A DNA stretch of 64,000 bases from Dryomyza anilis (GCA_951804985.1 OX638135.1:41788471-41852470); one strand, 5' to 3'; shown: positions 43,155 through 55,096, numbered from the stretch's first letter. Notes: a model not told the origin generated them from the letters alone. Program-made: numbers and translations.

Positions 43155-43767
43155 CTGCCCGCATTACAATTTCGACGTCTTTTAGGATGCAATTACCAAT
43201 TATAGCTGCATAGCAAATATCGCGTTGGCCGACGACATGAAATTTGACTTCCAAATGCATGCCATCGATAATTGTATTTGCTGTAAAACAACCCAGTGTA
43301 ACAATTGCACTGTTTGCAATATCAAAAAGCGTTACTGTCTCCGGTTCTAAAGTTACGTAGCCAAATCGCAACAACGTGTCACTTCGCATCAGGCATAGAT
43401 CACATCCTGAATCTATCAAGGCTGTAACATTAATATTATTGTATTCTACAACCTTGAAGATCAGGCCATGTTTGGATGACTTATCTGCAACATTAATGTT
43501 ATTTCTTTCCATCTTTATTTGTCTTTGTGATGTGTATTCCGTTGCACGATGTCCTAATTCATTGCACCTGAAACATCTAACACGGTTTTCGGGACAATCT
43601 TTGAATACATGCGAATCTCTTCCGCATTTGTAACATTTTCTAGGCGTGGTATCTTGTCGAATATCTTGTCGCGGTACCACTTGATTATTCCTGTATGCCG
43701 ACTGTGATGTGGCCCACAAGTTTGGGAACTGGTGATTACCAGCGGTTTGAAGACTGACTGGTACCAC
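43120..43767 (-). pseudogene. gypsy zinc knuckles and protease
   Basis: Two tandem nucleocapsid knuckles, CYKCGRDSHVFKDC and CFRCNELGHRATEY (the last Cys of the second is Tyr), then the aspartic protease with ALIDSGCDLCLM and a GNCILKDVEI-like flap region. The knuckles are in this frame while the capsid domain is in the preceding frame. A frameshift just upstream of them is therefore either mutational or a gag-pol-type shift in an unusual place. Confidence 0.85.
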
Positions 43768-44458
43768 GAACCTTCTCGTATATTTTAATTTTCTCCTTTA
43801 ATTTAGAAACCGATTTTGCTTGATACAATATAGTTTTATTGAACCTTGTATCCGGTATTCCTGCCACAAAATACTCCACCAAACTCTCCTCATCTAACTT
43901 TATGGATTTTCCAATCTCCATTAGGTTGTATAAATATTCCCTGAGTGTTTCGTCTTGCTTCTTTCCACGCTTTCTCAGAATACGATGTACCTCTGCTGAA
44001 GATACCTTTTCACCGAATTCATCCACTAGAGCTTCTTTTAATGATGACCAATCACGGATGCCTGTCTGACTCCTTATAAAAAGTTTCGGTGCTCCATGCA
44101 GCAATTGCTTAGAATATACAAATTTCTGCAAATTTGTCCAGTTTACTGTTGCAGAGCTGTCTTCGAATTCACTGATCCATTGGTGGACATCTGGAGAATC
44201 TATGCCGTTGAATGTTGATACGCTATCTTCAATATCCTTAAGTGTGAACATGCTTGCTTCAGCGGAACGTACGGGACCAGTTGCATCTTCGTATCTGGAT
44301 CGAACGGATTCTTCATCACTTAACTCTTCGGATGGGTCGAAGTGTTGGAGAAGTCTGTCCTGTAGTGTAGATTTCCGTGCTCGTGTGTCCAAACCCAAAC
44401 ACCTAAGCTGATTTTTTAGTGCTTCTAATGTCATCTGCATTATTGTTTGTGTATTCAT
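43736..44458 (-). pseudogene. gypsy Gag capsid region with SAP-like N-terminus
   Basis: The ATG at 44458 gives MNTQTIMQMTLEALKNQL, continuing into a helix-helix pattern (LRCLGLDTRARKSTLQDRLL) resembling a SAP DNA-binding motif. A retrotransposon gag domain follows (TVNWTNLQKFVYSKQLLHG, WSSLKEALVDEFG, ESLVEYFVAGI). 240 codons, otherwise uninterrupted. The C-terminal nucleocapsid lies in the next frame (32-bp overlap). Confidence 0.85.
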
Positions 44459-45040
44459 GATTGCAATGTGTGTTTTAACAATTATTTGATACAATTTAAA
44501 GAAATTATATTTATAAATATGGAATATAATAATAGTTTTTATATATATCGCACAATTAAATTAATTAAGTTATATATTATAAATAATATGTATATTAAAA
44601 TGGTATATATTATTTAATTTAAATATATTTTTAGATATTTAGGTCTCTTCTTCCTTCTTAGCAAATAAGACTTAGTTCTGCGCAGCGTTGTCCTGAGGCG
44701 ATGACAAAATTTCCACTCACCTTACAGATTTGCAAATACCTTTAGTTAAACCTTTAATTTCGTAGTCTAGTGCGAATCTTTGCTCGTTATGCGTTTCTTG
44801 TTCGTTGCTGTAGTTGTCGTTCTGATGTAGTCCCTTTTCTTTTGTATCCGCTTCTTTTCTCTACTGAATTTTCTTTCACGATCCTTTGCTTGCTTGTTGT
44901 TATATATGCGGTTTCTTAGTGGAAACTGTGCATATCAGTAGTGCTTTATTTTATTTTTAATTTTAAGTTAATTTATTTTTGTTATTTTCGCGATTTTTAT
45001 TTTTATGGACTCAATTTAAATTCGACCGGTTGAGCCCCCA
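44459..45040 (-). other. gypsy 5' leader and primer-binding site
   Basis: Non-coding leader between 5' LTR and gag. Immediately next to the LTR, on the minus strand, is TGGGGGCTCAACCGG (45026-45040). TGGGGGCTC pairs with the GAGCCCCCA acceptor end typical of tRNA-Pro, making this the probable primer-binding site. The rest is AT-rich near gag and contains C/T-rich sequence near 44640-44890. Confidence 0.65.
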
Positions 45041-45262
45041 TGTAGGAATTGAGATGTTTTCAATTTAACAATATTTTATTTTCCGTATAAATTAAAAAAA
45101 AACACAACCGTATTTCATGATATTAAATTACAAACTAAAAACTTGAACAACAATTTATGATTATTAAAAACTGAGATGATTAAATATTATGTTTCAAAAT
45201 ATTTATGTGTCTATATGTCTATGTGTCTGGAAGTGTATGTCCGCCTGAACTCTCTACCACAC
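45041..45262 (-). repeat. gypsy 5' LTR
   Basis: 222 bp, plus-strand reading TGTAGGAATTGAG...CTCTACCACA, followed by CATA. Copied at 48013-48234 by the 2.97-kb duplication. Confidence 0.9.
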
Positions 45263-45829
45263 ATATATAACTAAATACACTGTTGAATGAGCACTTTTTC
45301 TCCTCCCTGTCTTCATTCATATCATTCCTACATAATTTTAATGAGTTGCTTCGAAATGCGTTTTTAGTTTTTTCCCTATACGTTTTTGAGAAAAATGCAA
45401 TTTATAATTTTTGCATTTTACAAAAAACTTTTTTTTATGAAAAGACTGAACAGCCATTGAAAAAAATTAAAACAGTTATTATCCATGAACAAATCAAGGA
45501 ATGTTATGGAGAAAAGAAAACTTGAATATCGTTAAAGCTTTGGTTACAAAACCGGATGAATTTAAACAATTTAGAAAACAAGGAATTAATCACCGAAAAA
45601 GAATATTTAATAAAAAAGTTTTATTTTTATTTTAAATTATTAAAATTACAAGAGATTCTACTCATTTTGACAATGGTATTACTTTTTCTGTGTATTTTTT
45701 TCTTTTTCAGATAAATGCATATTCTGTTGGATTTTAACTGTATAAAAATAATTACCTTTTTATTAAAAAAAAAATAGTAATTATAACAGTATTTTACTGT
45801 TACTTCTTAATATGTGATAACAATTACTT
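45263..45829 (+). repeat. G unit 1, right half (first part)
   Basis: Host side of the gypsy insertion: CATATATAACTAAATACACTGTTGAATGAGC and following AT-rich sequence, repeated at 48235, 51530, 54048 and 63645. The 80-codon ORF at 45283-45525 recurs in these copies with frame-breaking indels and is not considered coding. Confidence 0.7.
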
Positions 45830-46165
45830 CACTCAGAAAAAAATGTACCATTAAGTACTTTATGGTACGACCATTGATCTTATGGTTCATGTATTAATAG
45901 TTTTTTCTCTTTAAATCAAAAGTTTTCTAATTAATTCAATAGTATTTGAAAAATTCAGTACCATAAATTTAAATATTTCAATATTATTATTTTAAATAGA
46001 ATAAATACTGTTGTTTTAATGGTTTCCTCCTATAATAATAAACGTGATATAAAAAAACACAAAAACGAATACAAACATGTTCGTTTTGTACGTCATTCTG
46101 CGTGTTTACTCAAAAAGGTCGCATGTATTTTTTTGTAATATTCCACATTATTAAACGAGACATTG

Positions 46166-46241
46166 GTAAGGACTCAATGTATTTAATGTAAATAAATTAT
46201 ATTTACATATTTATTAATATTTATATTTTTATTTATTACAG
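46166..46241 (+). other. Candidate spliceosomal intron (76 bp) in the MITE
   Basis: Donor G|GTAAGG at 46166, acceptor TTTATTTATTACAG ending at 46241, with TATTAAT-like branch words between. The length is typical of short insect introns. It would lie in the 5' UTR of the small ORF at 46270. Repeated at 49138-49213. Confidence 0.5.
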
Positions 46242-46269
46242 AAAATAAATAATACATCGAACTTTTAAT

Positions 46270-46353
46270 ATGGCAACGAACTCAAAAATAACTGCAGCCT
46301 CAAGAACTACAATCAATTATTGGAAACCAAAGCAAACATTAAATGTGTTATAA
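46270..46353 (+). pseudogene. 27-codon N-terminal ORF remnant of the MITE's parent element
   Basis: ATG shortly after the candidate acceptor; reads MATNSKITAASRTTINYW then KPKQTLNVL and stops. It looks like the first exon end of a transposase gene whose remainder was deleted. No domain is recognisable. Copied at 49242-49325. Confidence 0.4.
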
Positions 46354-46714
46354 CCTTTTGCAGCAAGAAGTGTTTTTTATGTGTGTGTTGTAAAAGTGAA
46401 TATCAATTTCGACATTTAAATAAAATAATATATACAATAAATTAACTAAAATACATTTTTGTTTTAATAAATTATTAGGAAAATGTAATTCGACTATACC
46501 ATAAAATTAATAATACGTATCATTAAATTTGTTTAGGTTTTTCTTATAGTAATTAAAATATCACATTATAAAATGTATGGTACAATCACACATTGCATTA
46601 ACAGTTTCAATATTTCTGAACTAATGGGACGCATCCTATTGACCAATTTTAATGGTATAAATTATTGTTTTTCTATTGAAATACTATCCATTTACCATGA
46701 TTTTATTCTGGGTG

Positions 46715-47261
46715 TTATTAATTGTAGGGTTTCTGAACATACTTCTACTGTTTTGTAATAATGCGAGTTGTGTTTATACTGTTTGTACTAATACATTAAA
46801 ATATCAATAAATTTCAATCGTTATTTTTAAATAAATTAATTTAAAACCTTACAGGGGCCATATCTATCTTTCATATTGTAAATCTGTTCTGTTTCAATAT
46901 CTCCAGAATAAAAATTCTATAGTAATATGTTAATAAATATATATTCATTATCCTAATTTTAAAAGAAAAATTTTAATCAACTTTTAAAGTTTTTTAACCA
47001 AACTTTAAACGATATTCTAGTTGACCATGATTTCAAAGCCATGATTTATTCTTAGTGTTGTATTTTCATAAAAAATGTTGTTTTTAAAATGCAGTGAAAT
47101 ATGCAAAAAACATAAAATACATTTTTCTTAAAAACGTTACTAAAAACGCAGTTCGAATCAGCACATTAAAATATTTAGAAATTATATGAATGAAAAACAG
47201 GGAGAATTCAGAAATAAATTTAATTCCTGCATTTTTTCTTAAAGAAAACTGTCACGCAACA
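46715..47261 (+). repeat. G unit 1, right half (second part)
   Basis: AT-rich sequence from TTATTAATTGTAGGG to CACGCAACA, repeated at 49687-50233, 52095-52642 and (truncated at GAATTC) 54602-55096. No gene. Confidence 0.7.
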
Positions 47262-47376
47262 ATTGTGAAAGCACAAATACCTAATTATTTAGTAAGGAAG
47301 TTTGTTTTTTCACATTCCACTAGAAATGTTCAACTTCGCATACCTAAAATATGTTTCAGTTTTTGATCGATCATAC
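47262..47376 (+). pseudogene. LINE 3' fragment cut by the 2.97-kb duplication
   Basis: ATTGTGAAAGCACAAATACC to GATCGATCATAC: the KAQIPNYLVRKFVF to PKICF region, with a 2-bp loss relative to copy L2. Ends at the duplication junction. Confidence 0.8.
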
Positions 47377-47380
47377 ATAC

Positions 47381-48012
47381 TGATTTTTTAGTGCTTCTAA
47401 TGTCATCTGCATTATTGTTTGTGTATTCATGATTGCAATGTGTGTTTTAACAATTATTTGATACAATTTAAAGAAATTATATTTATAAATATGGAATATA
47501 ATAATAGTTTTTATATATATCGCACAATTAAATTAATTAAGTTATATATTATAAATAATATGTATATTAAAATGGTATATATTATTTAATTTAAATATAT
47601 TTTTAGATATTTAGGTCTCTTCTTCCTTCTTAGCAAATAAGACTTAGTTCTGCGCAGCGTTGTCCTGAGGCGATGACAAAATTTCCACTCACCTTACAGA
47701 TTTGCAAATACCTTTAGTTAAACCTTTAATTTCGTAGTCTAGTGCGAATCTTTGCTCGTTATGCGTTTCTTGTTCGTTGCTGTAGTTGTCGTTCTGATGT
47801 AGTCCCTTTTCTTTTGTATCCGCTTCTTTTCTCTACTGAATTTTCTTTCACGATCCTTTGCTTGCTTGTTGTTATATATGCGGTTTCTTAGTGGAAACTG
47901 TGCATATCAGTAGTGCTTTATTTTATTTTTAATTTTAAGTTAATTTATTTTTGTTATTTTCGCGATTTTTATTTTTATGGACTCAATTTAAATTCGACCG
48001 GTTGAGCCCCCA
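47381..48012 (-). pseudogene. Orphan gypsy gag start and leader (duplicate)
   Basis: Copy of 44409-45040: the first 17 codons of gag, the leader and the primer-binding site, attached to a complete LTR but to no pol. Created by the tandem duplication. Confidence 0.85.
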
Positions 48013-48234
48013 TGTAGGAATTGAGATGTTTTCAATTTAACAATATTTTATTTTCCGTATAAATTAAAAAAAAACACAACCGTATTTCATGATATTAAAT
48101 TACAAACTAAAAACTTGAACAACAATTTATGATTATTAAAAACTGAGATGATTAAATATTATGTTTCAAAATATTTATGTGTCTATATGTCTATGTGTCT
48201 GGAAGTGTATGTCCGCCTGAACTCTCTACCACAC
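48013..48234 (-). repeat. Orphan gypsy LTR (duplicate)
   Basis: Identical by eye to 45041-45262. It would look like a separate solo-LTR insertion if the surrounding duplication were missed. Confidence 0.9.
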
Positions 48235-48801
48235 ATATATAACTAAATACACTGTTGAATGAGCACTTTTTCTCCTCCCTGTCTTCATTCATATCATTCC
48301 TACATAATTTTAATGAGTTGCTTCGAAATGCGTTTTTAGTTTTTTCCCTATACGTTTTTGAGAAAAATGCAATTTATAATTTTTGCATTTTACAAAAAAC
48401 TTTTTTTTATGAAAAGACTGAACAGCCATTGAAAAAAATTAAAACAGTTATTATCCATGAACAAATCAAGGAATGTTATGGAGAAAAGAAAACTTGAATA
48501 TCGTTAAAGCTTTGGTTACAAAACCGGATGAATTTAAACAATTTAGAAAACAAGGAATTAATCACCGAAAAAGAATATTTAATAAAAAAGTTTTATTTTT
48601 ATTTTAAATTATTAAAATTACAAGAGATTCTACTCATTTTGACAATGGTATTACTTTTTCTGTGTATTTTTTTCTTTTTCAGATAAATGCATATTCTGTT
48701 GGATTTTAACTGTATAAAAATAATTACCTTTTTATTAAAAAAAAAATAGTAATTATAACAGTATTTTACTGTTACTTCTTAATATGTGATAACAATTACT
48801 T
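48235..48801 (+). repeat. G unit right half, duplicate (first part)
   Basis: Copy of 45263-45829 within the 2.97-kb duplication. Nothing coding. Confidence 0.7.
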
Positions 48802-49686
48802 CACTCAGAAAAAAATGTACCATTAAGTACTTTATGGTACGACCATTGATCTTATGGTTCATGTATTAATAGTTTTTTCTCTTCAAATCAAAAGTTTTCT
48901 AATTAATTCAATAGTATTTGAAAAATTCAGTACCATAAATTTAAATATTTCAATATTATTATTTTAAATAGAATAAATACTGTTGTTTTAATGGTTTCCT
49001 CCTATAATAATAAACGTGATATAAAAAAACACAAAAACGAATACAAACATGTTCGTTTTGTACGTCATTCTGCGTGTTTACTCAAAAAGGTCGCATGTAT
49101 TTTTTTGTAATATTCCACATTATTAAACGAGACATTGGTAAGGACTCAATGTATTTAATGTAAATAAATTATATTTACATATTTATTAATATTTATATTT
49201 TTATTTATTACAGAAAATAAATAATACATCGAACTTTTAATATGGCAACGAACTCAAAAATAACTGCAGCCTCAAGAACTACAATCAATTATTGGAAACC
49301 AAAGCAAACATTAAATGTGTTATAACCTTTTGCAGCAAGAAGTGTTTTTTATGTGTGTGTTGTAAAAGTGAATATCAATTTCGACATTTAAATAAAATAA
49401 TATATACAATAAATTAACTAAAATACATTTTTGTTTTAATAAATTATTAGGAAAATGTAATTCGACTATACCATAAAATTAATAATACGTATCATTAAAT
49501 TTGTTTAGGTTTTTCTTATAGTAATTAAAATATCACATTATAAAATGTATGGTACAATCACACATTGCATTAACAGTTTCAATATTTCTGAACTAATGGG
49601 ACGCATCCTATTGACCAATTTTAATGGTATAAATTATTGTTTTTCTATTGAAATACTATCCATTTACCATGATTTTATTCTGGGTG
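48802..49686 (+). mobile_element. 885-bp MITE with CACYCAG ends, copy 2
   Basis: Duplicate of 45830-46714, including the candidate intron and small ORF; not an independent insertion. Confidence 0.75.
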
Positions 49687-50233
49687 TTATTAATTGTAGG
49701 GTTTCTGAACATACTTCTACTGTTTTGTAATAATGCGAGTTGTGTTTATACTGTTTGTACTAATACATTAAAATATCAATAAATTTCAATCGTTATTTTT
49801 AAATAAATTAATTTAAAACCTTACAGGGGCCATATCTATCTTTCATATTGTAAATCTGTTCTGTTTCAATATCTCCAGAATAAAAATTCTATAGTAATAT
49901 GTTAATAAATATATATTCATTATCCTAATTTTAAAAGAAAAATTTTAATCAACTTTTAAAGTTTTTTAACCAAACTTTAAACGATATTCTAGTTGACCAT
50001 GATTTCAAAGCCATGATTTATTCTTAGTGTTGTATTTTCATAAAAAATGTTGTTTTTAAAATGCAGTGAAATATGCAAAAAACATAAAATACATTTTTCT
50101 TAAAAACGTTACTAAAAACGCAGTTCGAATCAGCACATTAAAATATTTAGAAATTATATGAATGAAAAACAGGGAGAATTCAGAAATAAATTTAATTCCT
50201 GCATTTTTTCTTAAAGAAAACTGTCACGCAACA
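49687..50233 (+). repeat. G unit right half, duplicate (second part)
   Basis: Copy of 46715-47261. Nothing coding. Confidence 0.7.
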
Positions 50234-50552
50234 ATTGTGAAAGCACAAATACCTAATTATTTAGTAAGGAAGTTTGTTTTTTCACATTCCACTAGAAATG
50301 TTCAACTTCGCATACCTAAAATATGTTTCAGTTTTTGATCGATCATACTATGTAAGAGTAGCTCGTTGTTGCAATAAGCTGCCTGCCATCTTACGGTCTT
50401 TTTCATGTGCGCATGCTACATATGAAAACCGACTTTTAAAATGACTTTAAATAATAACTTGTAAGTACGGATCGTACTTTATTTATCTATCTATCTATCT
50501 ATCTATTTTTTTAATATTTCTGTTATTGCTGGTATTTTGGACCACTTCATTA
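50234..50552 (+). pseudogene. LINE 3' end fragment with (TATC)n tail
   Basis: The LINE C-terminal block (NYLVRKFVF, SYYVRVARC.NKLPAILRS, with Cys for Trp at WNKLP) and the 3' UTR with GTACGGATCGTAC and five TATC units. Uninterrupted TTA site at about 50549-50552, i.e. the empty site for the transposon at 33093. Confidence 0.85.
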
Positions 50553-51529
50553 ATTATTTATCTTATTGATTTCCGTTGTTTTTTTTGTTTAGGGAAGCCG
50601 TATGAATGAATTTAGTTTGTATTTAGTATTAAGATTTCCTATGAACTTAATGTTACATCTCATGATCTCACACATAATTGTACTAGTAATATAATTTTTT
50701 GGGACAATTAGGCTTTTTGCATTACAAATGAATAAACAAAAAAAACTCACCACACATAAACTCACCACACCTAAACTCATCACACCTAAACTCACCACAC
50801 CTAAACTCACCACACTAAAACCCACCACACTAAATTAATCACACTAAAACTTCTACTGGAAAAACACTACGGGAGAGAATTCAACGGGGAAGAATTCTAC
50901 CGGGAGGAATTCTACCGGGAAGAATTCTACGGGAAAGCGTTCTACGCGGAATAATTTCACGGCGATTTTTTTTTTGTTTTGGTTACTACATTTATAACAT
51001 CAATAAAAAAATGTCCACAGCGAAGCATGGGTCTCTAATATAAATAATAAAAATGATCTTTATAAAAATCACTCCATATTCTTGCATTCACAAAATCTTT
51101 GCACAAGTCGTGCACGGGTCCGGCTAGTCGAATATAATAAATTTCAAACCACCAATGCAGAGTGTTAACATTTGGAGTATTTATCTAAATTTAAAAAAGA
51201 AATTAAACTCTATTAAACTACATTCGTTAAAATTGTTAAAAATATCTTTTATATGTTTTTAAAAATTTAACTTTGCAATACGAATATTTTAGGTATTCTC
51301 GTCATTACATAAATAAATATTAATTTTATTTAAAATTGTATGTCTATAGTAGTGTTTTTGTTTTATTGTTTTACTGCATTTAAAAAAAATCGTTTCATTC
51401 CCTTAATGCACGTTTTTTACTCTTTTTCGGTCTTTTGGCTTCTGTCCATATATAATCTGTAATTGAAAATTAAACATTTTATTCATTCTTTCTCTTAAAT
51501 TTTGGAGATGATTGCAGATTCAACACATA
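50553..51529 (+). repeat. G unit 2, left half with satellite element
   Basis: Same layout as 35680-36773: satellite arrays on the minus strand at about 50743-50850 (TAAACTCACCACACC) and 50851-50965 (GGAAGAATTCTACCG). Head near 51110-51130 (GTCGTGCACGGGTCCGG). AT-rich filler follows, here with only one of the two TTTGCAATACGAATA blocks. Confidence 0.75.
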
Positions 51530-52642
51530 CATATATAACTAAATACACTGTTGAATGAGCACTTTTGCTCTTCCCTGTCTTCATTCATATCATTCCTACA
51601 TAATTTTAATGAGTTGCTTCGAAATGCGTTTTTAGTTTTTTCCCTATACGTTTTTGAGAAAAATGCAATTTATAATTTTTGCATTTTACAAAAATTTTTT
51701 TTTATGAAAAGACTGAACAGCCATTGAAAAAAATTAAAACAGTTATTATCCATAAACAAATCAAGGAATGTTATGAATAAAAGAAAACTTGAATATTGTT
51801 AAAGCTTTGGTTACAAAACCGGTTAAATTTAAAAAATTTAGAAAACAAAGAATTAATCACCGAAAAAGCATATTTAATAAAAAAGTTTTATTTTTATTTT
51901 AAATTATTAAAATTACAAGAGATTCTACTCATTTCGATAATGGTATTACTTTTTCTGTGTATTTTTTTCTTTTTGAGATAAATGCATATTCTGTTGAATT
52001 TTAACTGTATAAAAATAATTAACTTTTTATTAAAAAAAAAAAATAGTAATTATAACAGTATTTTACTGTTACTTCCAAATATGTGATAACAATTACTTAT
52101 TAATTGTAGGGTTTCTGAACATACTTCTACTGTTCTGTAATAATGCGAGTTGTGTTTATACTGTTTGTACTAATACATTAAAATATCAATAAATTTCAAT
52201 CGTTATTTTTAAATAAATTAATTTATAACCTTACAGGGGCCATATCTATCTTTCATATTGTAAATCTGTTCTGTTTCAATATCTCCAGAATAAAAATTCT
52301 ATAGTAATATGTTAATAAATATATATTCATTATCCTAATTTTAAAAGAAAAATTTTAATCAACTTTTAAAGTTTTTTAACCAAACTTTAAACGATATTCT
52401 AGTTGGCCATGATTTCAAAGCCATGATTTATTCTTAGTGTTGTATTTTCATAAAAAATGTTGTTTTTAAAATGCAGTGAAATATGCAAAAAACATAAAAT
52501 ACATTTTTCTTAAAAACGTTACTAAAAACGCAGTTCGAATCAGCACATTAAAATATTTAGAAATTATATGAATGAAAAACAGGGAGAATTCAGAAATAAA
52601 TTTAATTCCTGCATTTTTTTTAAAGAAAACTGTCACGCAACA
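51530..52642 (+). repeat. G unit 2, right half (empty gypsy and MITE sites)
   Basis: Uninterrupted across both the gypsy site (ACACATACATATATAAC, about 51525-51542) and the MITE site (about 52095). These serve as the empty alleles that define both target duplications. Small ORFs are not conserved between units. Confidence 0.75.
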
Positions 52643-52952
52643 ATTGTGAAAGCACAAATACCTAATTATTTAGTTAGGAAGTTTGTTTTTTTATATTCCA
52701 CTAGAAATGTTCAACTCCGCATACCTAAAATATGTTTTAGTTTTTGATCGATCATACTATGTAAGAGTAGCTCGTTGTTGGAATAAGCTGCCTGCCATCT
52801 AACGGTCTTTTTAATGTTTAAAATACACTTTTAAAATACACTTTAAATAATAACTTGTAAGTACGGATCGTACTTTATTTATCTATCCATATATATTTTT
52901 TTTATTATTTCTGTTTTGCTGGTATTTTGGACCACTTCATTAATTATTTATA
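52643..52952 (+). pseudogene. LINE 3' end fragment
   Basis: Third tandem copy of the LINE C-terminal block and tail; the region after NKLPAI is rearranged (TTTTTAATGTTTAAAATACAC) and the TATC tail shortened. Confidence 0.8.
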
Positions 52953-54047
52953 TTATTGATTTCTGTTGTTTTTTTTTGTTTAGGGAAGCCGTATGAATGA
53001 ATTTAGTTTGTATTTAGTATTAAGTTTTTATATGAACTTAATGTTACATCTCATGATCTCACACATAATTGTACTAGTAATATAATTTTTTGGGACATTT
53101 AGGCTTTTTGCATTACAAATGAATAAAAAAAATGAAATGATAAACTCACCACACATAAACTCACCACACCTAAACTCACCACACCTAAACTCACCAGACC
53201 TAAACTCACCACACTAAAACCCACCACACTAAATTCATCACACTAAAACTTCTACTGGAAAAACACTACGGGGGAGAATTCAATGGGGAAGAATTCTACC
53301 GGGAAGAATTCTACGGAAAAGCGTTCTACGCGGAATAATTTCACGGCGATTTTTTTTGTTTTGGTTACTACATTTATACCATCAATAAAAAATGTCCACA
53401 GCGAAGCATGGGTCTCTAATATAAATAATAAAAATGATCTTTATAAAATCACTCCATATTCTTGCATTCACAAAATCTTCGCACAAGTCGTGCACAGGTC
53501 CGGGTAGTCGAATATAATTAATTTCAAACCACAAATAATTACGATGTAGAGTGTTAACATTTGGAGTATTTATCTAAATTTAAAAAAGAAATTAAACGCT
53601 ATTAAACTACATTCGTTAAGGTAGTTAAAAATCTCTTTTATATGTTTTAAAAATTTAACTTTGCAATACGAATATTTTAGGTATTCTCGTCATTACATAA
53701 ATAAATATTAATTTTATTTAAAATTGTATGTCTATAGTTGTTTTTTTGTTTTACTACATTTTATATGTTTTTAAAAATTTTACTTTGCAATACTAATATT
53801 TTAGGTATTCTCGTCATTACATAAATAAATATTAGTTTTATTTAAAATTGTATGTCTATAGTAGTGTTTTTGTTTTATTGTTTTAATACATTTAAAAAAA
53901 AATCGTTTCATTCCCTTAATGCACGTTTTTTACTCTTTTTCGGTCTTTTGGCTTCTGTCCATATATAATCTGTAATTGAAAATTAAACATTTTATTCATT
54001 CTTTCTCTTAAATTTTGGAGATGATTGCAGATTCAACACATACATAT
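52953..54047 (+). repeat. G unit 3, left half with satellite element
   Basis: Satellite arrays at about 53145-53255 and 53256-53345; head near 53490-53510. It contains both TTTGCAATACGAATA-type blocks, like 35680-36773. Confidence 0.75.
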
Positions 54048-55096
54048 ATAACTAAATACACTGTTGAATGAGTACTTTTGCTCTTCCCTGTCTTCATTCA
54101 TATCATTCCTACATAATTTTATTGAGTTGCTTCGAAATGCGTTTTCAGTTTTTTCCCTATACGTTTTTGAGAAAAATGCAATTTATAATTTTTGCATTTT
54201 ACAAAAAACTTTTTTTATGAAACAGCCATTGAAAAAAATTAAAACAGTTATTATCCATGAACAAATCAAGGAATGTTATGGATTAAAGAAAACTTGAATA
54301 TCGTTAAAGCTTTGGTTACAAAACCGGTTAAATTTAAAAAATTTAGAAAACAAGGAATTTATCACAGAAAAAGAATATTTAATAAAAAAGTTTTATTTTT
54401 ATTTTAAATTATTAAAATTACAAGAGATTCTACTCATTTCGACAATGGTATTACTTTTTCTGTGTATTATTTTCTTTTTGAGATAAATGCATATTCTGTT
54501 GAATTTTAACTGTATAAAAATAATTAACTTTTTATTAAAAAAAAAATAGTAATTATAACAGTATTTTACTGTTACTTCCAAATATGTGATAACAATTACT
54601 TATTAATTGTAGAGTTTCTGAACATACTTCTACTGTTCTGTAATAATGCGAATTGTGTTTATACTGTTTGTACTAATACATTAAAATATCAATAAATTTC
54701 AATCGTTACTTTTGAAATAAATTAATTTAAAACCTTACAGGGGCCATATCTATTTTTCATATTGTAATTCTGTTCTGTTGCAATATCTCCAGAATAAAAA
54801 TTCTATAGTAATATGTTAATAAATATATATTCATTATCCTAATTTTAAAAGAAAAATGTTAATCAACTTTTAAAGTTTTTTAACCAAACTTTAAACGATG
54901 TTCTAGTTGACCATGATTTCAAAGCCATGATTTATTCTTAGTGTAGTCTTTTCATAAAAAATGTTGTTTTTAAAATGCAGTGAAAATGCAAAAAAACATA
55001 AAATGCATTTTTCTTAAAAACGTTACTAAAAACGCAGTTCGAATCAGCACATTAGAATATTTAGAAATTATATGAATGAGAAACAGGGAGAATTCT
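54048..55096 (+). repeat. G unit 3, right half, truncated
   Basis: Matches 51530-52590 but with a 10-bp loss in the TTATGAAAAGACTGAACAG region. It ends at GGGAGAATTC (55096), where homology stops short of the LINE fragment. Confidence 0.75.

Larger units (their letters stand above)
36774..45262 (-). mobile_element. Ty3/gypsy LTR retrotransposon (degenerate), with nested RTE LINE
   Basis: Minus-strand element whose LTRs read TGTGG...AATTCCTACA. CATA occurs on both sides (36770-36773 and 45263-45266), and the empty homologue at about 51520-51545 has it once, defining a 4-bp target duplication. Gene order from right to left is gag, protease, RT, RNase H, integrase, as in gypsy elements; no env-like ORF follows integrase. 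Without the 3.3-kb RTE the element is about 5.2 kb. The LTRs differ by several indels of 8-25 bp, so it is old, and its genes are broken. Confidence 0.92.
45830..46714 (+). mobile_element. 885-bp MITE with CACYCAG ends, copy 1
   Basis: Left end CACTCAGAAAAAAATGTACC; right end (reverse complement) CACCCAGAATAAAATCATGG. The units at about 52095 and 54602 read AATTACTTATTAATTG across the site, so this is an insertion with a TT duplication (45828-45829, 46715-46716). It carries a near-consensus intron and the start of an ORF but no transposase domain, which suggests derivation by deletion from a larger element. The short ends and 2-bp duplication leave the superfamily open (CACTA-like is possible). 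Confidence 0.75.
44409..47380. repeat. 2,972-bp tandem duplication, copy A
   Basis: Begins TGATTTTTTAGTGC in gypsy gag and ends GATCGATCATAC (47376) in the LINE 3' fragment, with four extra bases ATAC at the join. Copy B repeats it at a constant offset of 2972. One substitution was noticed (TTTAAATC at 45912 versus TTCAAATC at 48884). Confidence 0.92.
47381..50348. repeat. 2,972-bp tandem duplication, copy B
   Basis: Second copy. At its right end the LINE sequence continues normally (GATCATACTATGTAAG), whereas copy A jumps back to gypsy gag. This shows the direction and exact junction of the duplication. Confidence 0.92.

Noticed and set aside
48013..48234. Independent solo-LTR insertion of gypsy
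   Set aside because: Flanks on both sides are copies of those at 45041-45262 at a fixed 2972-bp offset, so it belongs to a segmental duplication.
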